Of a stretch of DNA of 64,000 nucleotides, positions 26,558-35,030 are shown piece by piece. The position numbers and the translations under genes are program-made. The stretch comes from Streptomyces sp. 135. Its GTDB lineage: Bacteria; Actinomycetota; Actinomycetes; Streptomycetales; Streptomycetaceae. Location of the stretch: positions 7,805,415 through 7,869,414 of the forward strand of contig NZ_CP075691.1 in the NCBI RefSeq assembly GCF_020026305.1. The letters run 5' to 3'. Under the pieces are notes generated by a model that searched no databases, was not told where the DNA came from, and saw nothing but the letters and a program-made list of their open reading frames with translations. Every line of letters starts with the position of its first letter. Positions within the stretch are counted from its first letter, which is position 1.

Positions 26558-28072
26558 ATGGCAACGCTGTCCCTCGCCGCGATCCTCGCCGAACCCGCCC
26601 GCCGCCACCCGGACCGCACCGCCCTCGTCGAGGGTGAACTGCGGCTCTCTTTCAGGGAGTTGTGGCACGAAGCGCGCGCCCAGGGCGCCGCTCTCGCGGA
26701 GCTCGGCGTGCGGCCGGGGGACCGCGTCGCCCTGATGGCGCCGAACACCGCCGAGTTCCCGCAGGCCTACTACGCCATCCTGGCCGCCGGGGGAGTGGTC
26801 GTCCCCGTCCACCTGCTGCTCGCCGCCGAGGAGGTCGAGCACGTCCTGCGGGACAGCGGCGCGAGCCTCCTCCTGTGCCACCCCGCGCAGGCCCCGACCG
26901 GCCGGGCCGCCGCCGAGGCCACCGGCGTACGCATGCTGGAACTGGGCGCCGAGGGAGAGCTTGCGGCCCTGGCCGGCGACACCGAGCCCCTGGCCACGTA
27001 CGCCACCCGCGACGCCGACGACCCGGCCGTCGTCTTCTACACCAGCGGCACCACCGGCGTCCCCAAGGGCGCCGTGCTCAGCCACTTCAACCTCGTGATG
27101 AACGCGACCGTCAACGCCTTCGACGCCAACGACGTCCGCCCCGACGACATCGCGCTCGGCGCGCTGCCCCTCTTCCACGCCTTCGGCCAGACCGTCTCCA
27201 TGAACTCCACCTGGCGGGCGGGCGCGACGCTCGTCCTGCTGCCCCGCTTCGACGCCGCGCGGGCCATCGAACTGATGGTGGCGGAAGGCGCGAACACCTT
27301 CCACGGGGTGCCCACCATGTTCGTCGGCCTCGTGGCCGCCGCCGCGTCCGTCCCCGAGCTGCCGAAGCTGCGCCTGTGCGTCTCCGGCGGCGCCTCGCTG
27401 CCCGTCGCCGTACTCGAACGCTTCGAGGAGACCTTCGGAACGCCCGTGTACGAGGGGTACGGGCTCTCCGAGACGTCCCCGGCGGCTTGCGTCAACCAGC
27501 CCGACTTCGGCACCAAGGCGGGCACCATCGGCCACCCGCTGTGGGGCGTCGATGTCGAGATCGCCCGCGCCGACGTCGACGACCGCGTCGAACTCCTGCC
27601 CACGGGCGAGCTCGGCGAGGTCGTGATCCGCGGCCACAACGTCTTCTCCGGGTACCTGGGGCGCCCCGAGGCCACCGCCGAGGCACTGGTCGACGGCTGG
27701 TTCCGCAGCGGCGACCTCGGCACCAAGGACGCCGACGGCTTCCTGAGCATCGTCGACCGCAAGAAGGACGTCATCATCCGCGGCGGCTTCAACGTCTACC
27801 CGCGCGAGGTCGAGGAGGTCCTGATGCGCCATCCCGACATAGCGCAGGCCGCCGTGATCGGCCTGGCCCACCCCGTCCACGGCGAGGAGGTCTGCGCCGT
27901 CGTCGTCGCGGCGCCCGGCGCGGCCAAGGACCCCGAAGCGGTCATCACGTGGTCGAAGGAACACCTCGGCCGCCACAAGTACCCGCGCCGCGTGGAGTTC
28001 ACCGACGCGCTCCCGCTCGGCCCCAGCATGAAGGTCCTCAAGCGGGAACTGCGCGCCCAGTACACGGCGTAG
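26558..28072 (+). CDS. Long-chain fatty-acid/acyl-CoA ligase (ANL superfamily)
   Basis: The 504-residue protein is an adenylate-forming enzyme. It has the P-loop-like VVFYTSGTTGVPKGAVLSH, then YEGYGLSETSPAACVN, then GWFRSGDLGTKDADGFLSIVDRKKD and a C-terminal Lys in GPSMKVLKREL. It converts a carboxylic acid, ATP and CoA into acyl-CoA. Lack of a carrier domain makes an NRPS role unlikely. ATG at 26558 follows a GC-rich leader with ACGGAG; the frame is open far upstream because it overlaps the thiolase gene out of frame. Confidence 0.92.
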   Translation: MATLSLAAILAEPARRHPDRTALVEGELRLSFRELWHEARAQGAALAELGVRPGDRVALMAPNTAEFPQAYYAILAAGGVVVPVHLLLAAEEVEHVLRDSGASLLLCHPAQAPTGRAAAEATGVRMLELGAEGELAALAGDTEPLATYATRDADDPAVVFYTSGTTGVPKGAVLSHFNLVMNATVNAFDANDVRPDDIALGALPLFHAFGQTVSMNSTWRAGATLVLLPRFDAARAIELMVAEGANTFHGVPTMFVGLVAAAASVPELPKLRLCVSGGASLPVAVLERFEETFGTPVYEGYGLSETSPAACVNQPDFGTKAGTIGHPLWGVDVEIARADVDDRVELLPTGELGEVVIRGHNVFSGYLGRPEATAEALVDGWFRSGDLGTKDADGFLSIVDRKKDVIIRGGFNVYPREVEEVLMRHPDIAQAAVIGLAHPVHGEEVCAVVVAAPGAAKDPEAVITWSKEHLGRHKYPRRVEFTDALPLGPSMKVLKRELRAQYTA

Positions 28073-28126
28073 CGCCATTCACCGCGTAGCGGCGTGGCCG
28101 CCCGACCGCGCGGCGACGAGGCGAGG

Positions 28127-30199
28127 TCAACGCGAGGCCGACGCGCCCGCCGTCTCGGGGGTCAGCCCCTGCTCCAAATCCTCCGCGAGCAGCCGCTTGG
28201 CGATGACGTCCACCGCCGCCGTCAGCTTCTCGTCCGACGGCCGCCCGAGGTCCTTCTCGATCTCCTCGCCCAGCCAGGCCGACCACGCCGCGCCGATGAC
28301 CTCCGCCTCGCGCTCCCCCGCGGGCGTCAGCGAGAAATACGTGCCCGTGCGGGTCATATATCCCTCGTCCACCATCCGGTCGAAGACCGGCACGAGCACC
28401 TCGGGCGGAAGCCGGCGCCGCGCCGCGATCAGGCCGAGGCCGGCATACCCGACCATCCGGGTGAAGAGCGAGACCTGCATGACCGCCCAGGCGCCCGCGA
28501 TGTCCAGGCGGGTGTCGGAGTCCCGGATGATGCCGCGCGCGGTGTTCATCCCGACATTGCGGACGATCCCGGCGACGCTGCGCTCCAGGACATGCCCCGA
28601 GTCCGCGGGGGCCGGCTGCGCGAAGCCCTCGCCCATGTCGGGCGCGCCCATCCGCGCGCTGTCCCGCAGCTGCACCTGCTTGAGGAACAGTGCCACCAGG
28701 AACCCGAGGAGCGCCACGGGCACGGTCCACAGGAAGACGGTGTGCAGGGTGTCCGCGTACGCCTCGACGACCGGTCCCGCCGCCGGGGCCGGCAGCCCGT
28801 GCACGCCCTGCGGACTCTGCGCCGCCTTCGCGATCGTCGCCGGGTCCGCGGCGCCGGTGCCCGCGGCCGCCGCGACGCCGTCCGCCAGGTTCGGCGCGAG
28901 GGTGTTGGCGTAGATGGTCCCGAACACCGCCGTACCGAAGGAACTGCCCAGCGTCCGGAAGAAGGTCACACCCGACGTGGCGGTGCCCAGGTCCCCGTAC
29001 GCGACGGTGTTCTGCACGGCGATCGTCAGGACCTGCATGCACAGACCGATACCGGCGCCGAGCACGAACATGTACACCGACTCCAGCCACGCGCTCGTGG
29101 CGCTGCCCATGAGGGAGAGCAGATAGAGCCCCAGCGCCATCACCAGGGCGCCGACGATCGGGAAGATGCGATACGTGCCCGTCTTGCTGACGACGTTGCC
29201 GCTGAAGATGGACGCGATGAGCAGCCCGATCACCATGGGCAGCGTCCGCACGCCCGAGACGGTGGCCGAGTCCCCGTCGACGTACTGGAGATACGTCGGC
29301 AGGAACGTCAGCGCGCCGAGCATCGCGAAGCCCACGATGAAGCTGAGGATCGAACAGACCGTGAAGACGGGATCGGCGAAGAGCCGCATCGGCAGCATCG
29401 GCTCGGCGGCGCGCGTCTCGACGACACAGAACAGCGCCAGCGCGACAAGGCCGCCGACGAAGAGACCGATGATGGTGGGCGACGCCCACGCGTACTGGTT
29501 GCCGCCCCAACTCGTCGCCAGGATCAGCGCGCTCGCCCCGATCGCGACGAGCGCGATGCCCAGATAGTCGATGACCGGCCGCAGCGCCGACTTCACGACG
29601 GGAATGGTCCGGGCGGCGGCGATGACCACGACGATCGCGATGGGTACGTTGACGTAGAACGCCCAGCGCCAGCTCAGGTGATCCGTGAAGAGGCCGCCGA
29701 GCAGCGGTCCGATGACGGTGGACACCCCGAAGACGGCGCCGATCGCGCCCTGGTACTTGCCGCGCTCGCGCAGCGGGATGACGTCGGCGATCAGCGCCAT
29801 GGACGTGACCATCAGGCCGCCGGCGCCGATGCCCTGCATCGCCCGCCAGGCGATGAGCAGCGTCATGTTCGTCGCCAGGCCGCACAGGAACGACCCGGTG
29901 ATGAAGATGACCGCCGAGACCTGAAAGACGACCTTCCGCCCGAACAGGTCACCGAACTTGCCGACGAGCACGGTGGCGACGGTCTCCGCGAGGAGGTACG
30001 ACGTCACCACCCACGACATGTGCTCCGCCCCGCCCAGATCCGACACGATCGTCGGCAGCGCGGTGCCGACGATGGTCTGGTCGAGGGCGGCCAGCAGCAT
30101 CCCCAGCATGATCGTCACGAAGACGACATTGCGGCGGCGCCGGTCGAGGACGGGCGGCGCCTGCGCCGCGGCGGGAGCCGGCTGATCGGTCATCGTCAC
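28127..30199 (-). CDS. DHA2-type MFS drug exporter with C-terminal winged-helix-like domain
   Basis: The 690-residue protein has fourteen membrane helices (DHA2/EmrB-QacA class), with LDQTIVGTALPTIVSDLGG at the start and GKFGDLFGRK in loop 2-3. After the last helix (~residue 520) a soluble domain of about 150 residues follows, including LPPEVLVPVFDRMVDEGYMTRTGTYFSLTPAGEREAEVI. This reads like the recognition helix and wing of a MarR/PadR winged helix. Start is GTG at 30199 or ATG at 30193; its upstream region lies inside a repeat array. It probably exports amphipathic toxic compounds by proton antiport. Confidence 0.85.
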   Translation of the reverse strand: MTMTDQPAPAAAQAPPVLDRRRRNVVFVTIMLGMLLAALDQTIVGTALPTIVSDLGGAEHMSWVVTSYLLAETVATVLVGKFGDLFGRKVVFQVSAVIFITGSFLCGLATNMTLLIAWRAMQGIGAGGLMVTSMALIADVIPLRERGKYQGAIGAVFGVSTVIGPLLGGLFTDHLSWRWAFYVNVPIAIVVVIAAARTIPVVKSALRPVIDYLGIALVAIGASALILATSWGGNQYAWASPTIIGLFVGGLVALALFCVVETRAAEPMLPMRLFADPVFTVCSILSFIVGFAMLGALTFLPTYLQYVDGDSATVSGVRTLPMVIGLLIASIFSGNVVSKTGTYRIFPIVGALVMALGLYLLSLMGSATSAWLESVYMFVLGAGIGLCMQVLTIAVQNTVAYGDLGTATSGVTFFRTLGSSFGTAVFGTIYANTLAPNLADGVAAAAGTGAADPATIAKAAQSPQGVHGLPAPAAGPVVEAYADTLHTVFLWTVPVALLGFLVALFLKQVQLRDSARMGAPDMGEGFAQPAPADSGHVLERSVAGIVRNVGMNTARGIIRDSDTRLDIAGAWAVMQVSLFTRMVGYAGLGLIAARRRLPPEVLVPVFDRMVDEGYMTRTGTYFSLTPAGEREAEVIGAAWSAWLGEEIEKDLGRPSDEKLTAAVDVIAKRLLAEDLEQGLTPETAGASASR

Positions 30200-31293
30200 A
30201 CGCCCACCCTCACACCGGGGCCGGGCCCGTGCATGCGGGGCGAGGCCGGTCTGGTGACGGCGTACTGGGGGCTTCTGTTGCTGGGCCGTGCGTTCCCTGC
30301 GCCTGTGGCTTTGTGGGGCGGGGTCGGTTTGGTGGCGGCGTACTGGGTGGTTCCTGTTACTGGGCCGTGCGGTTCCGGCGCGGCTGCGGCCATGGCGGGG
30401 CGGGGCCGGTCGCGTGGCGGCGTGCCGGGCCGGCGTCCGCTACCCGGCCGCGCCCCGGCGCAGCTGCGACTTTGCGGGGCGGAGCCGGTCCGGAGGCGGT
30501 GCCGGGCGGCTCCTGTTACTCGGCCGTGCGCTCCCGCGCAGCCGCGGCTTTGTGGGGCGGCGTTGGTGATTTGGTGGCGGTGTACTGGGTGGCTCTTGCT
30601 ACTGGGCCGTGCGCTCCCGTGCAGCCGCGGCTTTGCCGGGGCGGAGCCGGTCAGGTGGCGGCGTACTGGGCGGCTCCTGCTACTCGGCCGCGTGTCCCTG
30701 TGCGGCCGCGGCTTTGTGGGGCGGGGCCGGTCAGGTGGCGGCGTGCCGGGCCGGCTTCCGCTACCCGGCCGCGCCTCCGCGCAGCCGCGGCGCACGGGCC
30801 GCCGCGTCCACCGCCGCCCCTCGCGCTCCAGCAGGTCGGCCAGCGCCTCGGCCCAGCGGGCCAGCTCCGTGAGATCGATCCCGTACGGCCGCTCCAGCCC
30901 GTCCGGCCCCGCCCGCCAGCCCGCGACCGCCCCCGCGCCGCGCAGCAGTAGCCGCGCCCCGCCCTTGGTGTTGCCGCGGGCCGCGTGGGTCAGCCCGACG
31001 GCCAGCTGGGCCAGTCCCTTCCACAGGTCCCGCTCCGCCGGCGGGCCCGACTTCCACGCGTCCTCGAAGACCTCGTGCGCGTGGAAGGGCCGCCCCGCGT
31101 CCAGCAGGACCTGCGCCTCGGCGACGGACTCCTCGGGCGTGCGCACGACGCCCTCGGGCTGCCGGGCCACGCCGTCCGTGCCATAGGGCAAGGGTCGCCC
31201 GAGCCCGTCGCGGGGCCGCTGGTTGCGGGCCCTTCCCTCCTCGTCGCGATCGCGCTCACGGCCACTGTCGTACGGTCCAGGTGCAGTGCTCAT
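30196..31293 (-). CDS. DUF309-domain protein with repeat-derived C-terminal extension
   Basis: The 365-residue frame starts at ATG 31293. The first ~165 residues are a DUF309 protein, with PFHAHEVFEDAWKSGPPAERDLWKGLAQLAVGLTHAARGNTKGGARLL being the metal-like His/Glu helical core of this family. From about residue 170 the frame enters the 79-bp repeat array and reads as Pro/Arg/Ser-rich sequence until the stop at 30196, overlapping the exporter gene. DUF309 proteins are usually about 150-180 residues, so the tail is an acquired extension. It is divergent from tRNA-Pro. Function unknown. Confidence 0.7.
   Translation of the reverse strand: MSTAPGPYDSGRERDRDEEGRARNQRPRDGLGRPLPYGTDGVARQPEGVVRTPEESVAEAQVLLDAGRPFHAHEVFEDAWKSGPPAERDLWKGLAQLAVGLTHAARGNTKGGARLLLRGAGAVAGWRAGPDGLERPYGIDLTELARWAEALADLLEREGRRWTRRPVRRGCAEARPGSGSRPGTPPPDRPRPTKPRPHRDTRPSSRSRPVRRHLTGSAPAKPRLHGSARPSSKSHPVHRHQITNAAPQSRGCAGAHGRVTGAARHRLRTGSAPQSRSCAGARPGSGRRPGTPPRDRPRPAMAAAAPEPHGPVTGTTQYAATKPTPPHKATGAGNARPSNRSPQYAVTRPASPRMHGPGPGVRVGV
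30234..30790. repeat. Tandem array of seven degenerate ~79-bp repeats
   Basis: Seven units of 73-84 bp run from 30234 to 30790. Each begins GGGGCGGGGCCGGT or a variant and contains GTGGCGGCGTACTGGG. A CTCCTGTTACTSGGCCG-type segment (S is C or G) follows, and the unit ends near GCAGCCGCGGCTTTGT. Two sub-types exist: one has GTACTGGGYGGCTCCT and the other GTGCCGGGCCGGCKTCC (Y is C or T, K is G or T). Unit lengths are not multiples of three. The array lies between, and partly inside, the DUF309 and exporter genes. Confidence 0.85.
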
Positions 31294-31400
31294 ACGTGGA
31301 TTGTCGCGCGTGCCTGACGGTGGTCACCGGGGAACGGAGCACCCTCGTACGTGGGGTAGAGTTCTACCTGTGATCACGCGGGACACCGCACAGAACACAC

Positions 31401-31494
<94 letters not shown>

Positions 31495-31505
<11 letters not shown>

Positions 31506-31526
31506 AGAGGAATCTGAAACGGCCCC
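31495..31526 (+). terminator. Intrinsic terminator after tRNA-Pro
   Basis: GGGGCCGTTTCAGA (31495-31508) and its exact complement at 31513-31526 form a 14-bp perfect stem with loop GGAA, followed by TTGATCGTTT. It lies 20 bp after the tRNA. Only the first half of the stem is present at the right att copy. Confidence 0.85.
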
Positions 31527-31572
31527 TTGATCGTTTCTGGGGACCAGTTGGGGGCCGAGCCGCTCGACCGCG

Positions 31573-32170
31573 TCAGCGGGTGACCACGATCGGGCTCGGC
31601 AGGGACCGAGGGGCGCGCAGCACGCTCAGGTGGGCGGCGAGCGATCCGTGTCCGGCGATCTTACGGAGGACGTGCACGGGGACGCCGGCGTCTGCGAACC
31701 GCGAGGCCCTGTGAACAGCCGCGTGATCGGGTCGGGGCCGGCACACAGGACGCGTTGCGCGACGAGTGGGCGGATCTCTCGACGACGGGCACTTGACGGG
31801 CACGCTTGCCCTTGGTCCCTTGTCGACCAGCCCCCCTGGAGCGGGGGTCGTCTGACTCCGGACGGTCCAGATCCAGTTGGTGGTGTCGATGTCACCGACA
31901 CGGCATCCGGAGACCTCCCCGATGCGCGCCGCCGTACATGCGGCGAAGAGGACGACGTCTCCCCACCCTCGGAACTCGCCGTAGGACGCGGCCACCAGGC
32001 TGGACGGTGCGGTCGACCGCACCGTTGGTGTTCATGCGCACCGGAAGGTACCCGAGCATCGGCACGACTCACACCCGCCACCCTGAAAGGTTGGGGGTCC
32101 CGCGTTTTCAACTCCAGTCCGCGCCAAGCGAGTTCCATGAGGGGCTGGGCGGTGCGCCACCTCCGCAAGG
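31573..32170 (-). pseudogene. Tyrosine recombinase/integrase remnant
   Basis: Catalytic-domain blocks appear in two minus-strand frames. LFAACTAARIGEVSGCRVGDIDTTNWIW holds the box I arginine (ARIGE). EIRPLVAQRVLCAGPDPITRLFTGPRG is in another frame. VHVLRKIAGHGSLAA, a box II-like GH motif, returns in the first frame. The residue expected as R in HxxR and the terminal tyrosine are not clearly present, and the N-terminal arm-binding domain is unrecognisable. At least two frameshifts separate the blocks. It once mediated insertion at tRNA-Pro. Confidence 0.75.
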
Positions 32171-32322
32171 TCGAGGCCGTCGTCTCCTGTTCCGTCGGCA
32201 GTACACCAAACAGATCGGCGTAAGAGTCCAGAGACGTGAATGGACGAGGGGAACAATCGTCCTTGCAATCACCGGTTTCCCTAACGGGCGATTCGATGCT
32301 GTATAGGGTCGTTCATACCTCG

Positions 32323-32570
32323 GTGTCCTTGCCGAGTCGTGGTGAGCTGACAGACGCGGCGCGGGATCGGACAGCTCCCCTGCTGCATGGTGTTGATGGA
32401 CCTGGACGGCCGTGGCGGGATCACCAGCAGGTCACCAATGGGGTGTTGTGGCGGTTGCGGACTGGTGCTCCGTGGCGTGACCTGCCGGAGCGATATGGGC
32501 CGTGGCAGACGGTCTACGAGCGGTTCGCTCGGTGGAAGGCGGACGGAACCTGGGCCCGCTTCTACTGCGC
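32323..32570 (+). pseudogene. IS5-family transposase, N-terminal fragment
   Basis: The frame from GTG 32323 reads RGELTDAARDRTAPLL, then GRPWRDHQQVTNGVLWRLRTGAPWRDLPERYGPWQTVYERFARWKADGTWAR. This is the DUF4096-type N-terminal domain of actinomycete IS5 transposases. Similarity stops at about residue 80, before any DDE residue, and the frame runs into unrelated sequence. Confidence 0.8.
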
Positions 32571-32683
32571 TCCGCTCACCGTCCGAGTGATTCTCCAACC
32601 GAGGGGACCCGGTCTCGACCTCGCCGGTGCCATGATCGACGAACGTGCCGCTTCGTTCCTTTCGAGTAGAAAGAACTCTCCCA

Positions 32684-33199
32684 GTGCGCCTCCCCCTCCT
32701 CGTCCGCGTCATGACCGCCGGCTGTGCTGCCGCTGCCCTGCTGTCGTCCGGACCGGCTGCCGTCGCTACGTCGGCCCCCGTGCTGCCGGTGGAATGCACC
32801 GGTACCTCCAAGATCGAGTCCGACGGGCTCAAGGAGCAGCCGACACCGCAGACTTACAAGGGAACACGGAGTTATGTCTGCTCGGGGGGTGACCTCCTTG
32901 CTCCGACCGCGGTCGAGTCGGTGGTCGAAGGAACGGCCAACAGCAGCTGCACCAAGCTGAGCGCCACCACTCGCGAGACATTGACCTGGCCTGACGGGAC
33001 GACCAGCGAGATCGAGATCCCCATTGAGGTGGCCATCGAGCCGGGCGCGGTCGACGTCCGTGTGACCGGCACCGTCGTGAAGGGCAAGTACGCCGGTGGC
33101 GGCGTCACCAGCACGATCCCGATGCCCCGTTGTGGCCCGCCCGCCAGGGTCGAGGGCCCAGCCGCCATGACCATCACGCCGGCCGCGCCAGTCGCCTGA
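32684..33199 (+). CDS. Small secreted protein of unknown function
   Basis: From GTG 32684 the product is 171 residues, with a signal peptide (RLPLLVRVMTAGCAAAALLSSGPAAVATSA) and a mature beta-rich part. CTGTSKIES and YVCSGG provide two cysteines, ANSSC and PRC two more, and LTWPDGTTSEIEIPIEV suggests a beta-sandwich. An in-frame GTG at 32645 would add 13 residues but spoil the signal peptide. It sits 42 bp before the EF-hand gene, on the island. I do not recognise a family. Confidence 0.65.
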   Translation: MRLPLLVRVMTAGCAAAALLSSGPAAVATSAPVLPVECTGTSKIESDGLKEQPTPQTYKGTRSYVCSGGDLLAPTAVESVVEGTANSSCTKLSATTRETLTWPDGTTSEIEIPIEVAIEPGAVDVRVTGTVVKGKYAGGGVTSTIPMPRCGPPARVEGPAAMTITPAAPVA

Positions 33200-33241
33200 G
33201 TTCGAGGCCGGAAACTCACCACGCACAGGAAGAGTGTCCCT

Positions 33242-33751
33242 ATGCCTGACCCGCAGGTCGTAGAAGCCCCAAAGGCGCGCGTCTTCGCCATGCTGGACAT
33301 GGACGGAGACGGAGTCGCCTCCCGGCAGGACTACTTCATCCGGATCGAACGGGCGGTTAAGGCGTCCGGACGCGCCGACGACGACCCGCTCGTCCTTGCC
33401 GCCTACGCCAAGGGGGAGCGGGCCTGGGCGGCCATGGACGCCAACGGCGACGGCATCATGACGTTCGACGAGTACGCGGCCTGGGTGGACGCCGAAAAGT
33501 TCGACACCATCTGCAAGCACGCGCTCAGCGCACTGTTCGACCTCGCCGACGCAGACCAGGACAACCACCTGAACCGGTCAGAGTTCACGATGCTGCGCGA
33601 AGCACTGGGCAATCAGGTCGGCAAGTCCGATGCCGCCTTCGCCGCGCTGGACACCGACAAGGACGGCCGTGTCGGCCGCGACGAGTACCTGGCAGCCATC
33701 CGTGCCTACGTCACGGGCGAAGGGTCACCGATGGGCGAAGCCCTGTACTAG
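33242..33751 (+). CDS. EF-hand calcium-binding protein (calerythrin-like)
   Basis: The 169-residue soluble protein has four EF-hand loops: DMDGDGVASRQD (~19-30), DANGDGIMTFDE (~66-77), DADQDNHLNRSE (~103-114) and DTDKDGRVGRDE (~137-148). Loops 1, 2 and 4 have full Ca2+ coordination with Glu or Asp at position 12; loop 3 has Asn at position 5 and is also plausible. The layout matches sarcoplasmic calcium-binding proteins such as Saccharopolyspora calerythrin. It is likely a cytosolic Ca2+ buffer or sensor. It follows the secreted-protein gene closely. Confidence 0.9.
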   Translation: MPDPQVVEAPKARVFAMLDMDGDGVASRQDYFIRIERAVKASGRADDDPLVLAAYAKGERAWAAMDANGDGIMTFDEYAAWVDAEKFDTICKHALSALFDLADADQDNHLNRSEFTMLREALGNQVGKSDAAFAALDTDKDGRVGRDEYLAAIRAYVTGEGSPMGEALY

Positions 33752-33794
33752 GCCGTGTCCGGTGAGTCGTTCAGGATATGGCTAACCTTGTGCC

Positions 33795-34322
33795 GTGGAC
33801 GTCTACTTCGATCCGGTGCCTCTGCTCGGCGACGCGCGGGGGGCATTCCTCGGACAGTGGTCGGATCGGAAGTGGCTCAATGTGCCCGGACCGTTCTATG
33901 GGGCCGAGACCGACAACTGCGGCACCGGCCGTATCCACGCGCCCGGACTCGTGCTCTACGAGGCCGACTACTTCACCGAGTACGTGTACCGACAGCCCCG
34001 GACGCCGGAGGAGCTACAGCAGCTGGTCGATGCGGCGGAGGCAGAGGCATTCTCCGGCTACGGCTGCGATGGCGACACTCACTGGACACCGTCAGCGGTC
34101 CGGGAATGGTGGCGCGACCGAGGGCGGATCGTGGAGTATCTGGCGAACCGGCGAGTCGACTGGGAGGCCGACGACGCGAAGGCAGGGCAAGGTGTGGCCG
34201 CCGCTGCCCTGAAGTACGCCGCATACCTCGACGGCGAGCTGGCATCGCACCTCCGCGTCTATCTCTTCTGGCTTGAGGAGCGATGCTCTCCCACAGTCGC
34301 GGACCGACTGCCGCAGCTCTGA
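33795..34322 (+). CDS. Conserved hypothetical protein
   Basis: The 175-residue acidic soluble protein starts MDVYFDPVPLLGDARGAFLGQWSDRKWLNVPGPFYG. It contains ETDNCGTGRIHAP, VLYEADYFTEYVYRQP and a C-terminal helix LRVYLFWLEER. Three cysteines are present but not in a ferredoxin pattern. There is no signal peptide or membrane segment. It resembles a conserved Streptomyces family with no assigned function. GTG 33795 is the start that keeps the DVYFDP beginning. Confidence 0.65.
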   Translation: MDVYFDPVPLLGDARGAFLGQWSDRKWLNVPGPFYGAETDNCGTGRIHAPGLVLYEADYFTEYVYRQPRTPEELQQLVDAAEAEAFSGYGCDGDTHWTPSAVREWWRDRGRIVEYLANRRVDWEADDAKAGQGVAAAALKYAAYLDGELASHLRVYLFWLEERCSPTVADRLPQL

Positions 34323-34344
34323 CGGCGGTGACGCATCAGTCGCG

Positions 34345-34374
34345 GAGCCAGAGCCAGAGCCAGAGCCAGAGCCG
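34345..34374. repeat. Hexanucleotide repeat (GAGCCA)4 GAGCCG
   Basis: Four perfect GAGCCA units and one variant lie at the truncated end of a transposase remnant on the opposite strand. The tract is 22 bp after the preceding gene's stop. Confidence 0.85.
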
Positions 34375-34490
34375 GATCGCGGCGACGGCCACGGCACGGA
34401 AGCCTTTCGGCCTGTTGATCATGCGCTCGGCCTCGTTGCGGCGCTTGTACGCGGCGCGATCGAACGCTGGTGGACGGCCGCCCGCTGAGC
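34375..34490 (-). pseudogene. IS5-family transposase, C-terminal fragment
   Basis: On the minus strand, pieced across frames, the sequence reads GRPPAFDRAAYKRRNEAERMINR and then GFRAVAVRD. This is the end of the DDE domain with the catalytic glutamate (NxxERxxNxxK-like). It breaks off at the GAGCCA repeat. No N-terminal part is adjacent. Confidence 0.65.
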
Positions 34491-34659
34491 CCCCGGGCCG
34501 AACCCGAAACCAAACGGTGCTTGTGGCGGTTGCACAGGCCGTCGCCGCGCGGTGGCGACCTCAGTGGGAGTGGGCTGCTCACTGCGGCGATCAGAGCCCG
34601 GGTGCCGACTTGCCCGCCCCAGTCGGAAGTGGGCGGGCGCTCCCTTCCGGCATCAAGCG
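34491..34659. other. Gene-free stretch in the island
   Basis: I see no gene, hairpin or repeat in these 169 bp between the transposase fragment and the end of the STAS gene. Confidence 0.5.
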
Positions 34660-35025
34660 TCAGGCGTCTGCGGTGGGCCGGTGGGTGCTCAGCGCATGGT
34701 GGACGGTGGGGTGGACGATCAGCAGGGAGTCCAGCCCGGTCAGGTTGAGCATGCGCATCAGACGATCGGGGACAGCGGCAAGAGTCAGAGTTCCGTCGGC
34801 CTCCTTGGCGCTGTGCCAGATCCTGATGAGGGCGCTGAGGCCGCTGGAGTCACAGAACCCCACGTGTTGCAAGTCCAAGATCAGATGGTGGTGGCCCTGC
34901 CGGATCCACTCCGATGCGCCGGTGTGCAGGTCGGGGGCGGTGTGCAGGCTCAGCTCGCCGGTCACAGTGGCTACGGCAAGCGAGCCGTCGGAGCGCTCAA
35001 GGTCCAGACGTAGTTCCTGGGTCAC
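34660..35025 (-). CDS. STAS-domain anti-sigma factor antagonist (RsbV/SpoIIAA-like)
   Basis: The 121-residue single-domain protein has the phosphorylatable serine motif in LILDLQHVGFCDSSGLSALIRI near residue 60. Family members bind and are phosphorylated by an anti-sigma kinase, and release a sigma factor when dephosphorylated. It starts 5 bp after the SpoIIE phosphatase gene, on the same strand, which is the natural partner enzyme. No anti-sigma kinase is nearby. Confidence 0.88.
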   Translation of the reverse strand: MTQELRLDLERSDGSLAVATVTGELSLHTAPDLHTGASEWIRQGHHHLILDLQHVGFCDSSGLSALIRIWHSAKEADGTLTLAAVPDRLMRMLNLTGLDSLLIVHPTVHHALSTHRPTADA

Positions 35026-35030
35026 GTCGG

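Noticed and set aside
30234..30790. CRISPR array or repeat-encoded protein on the plus strand
   Set aside because: Continuous degenerate units without spacers; lengths vary from 73 to 84 bp, so no frame is kept.
28094..31186. 1030-codon plus-strand frame across the exporter and DUF309 genes
   Set aside because: It is antisense to genes with clear membrane helices and a DUF309 core, and its product is Arg/Asp/Gly-rich without a fold.
33795..34322. Ferredoxin
   Set aside because: The three cysteines are not arranged in any iron-sulfur motif, so only a conserved hypothetical call is justified.
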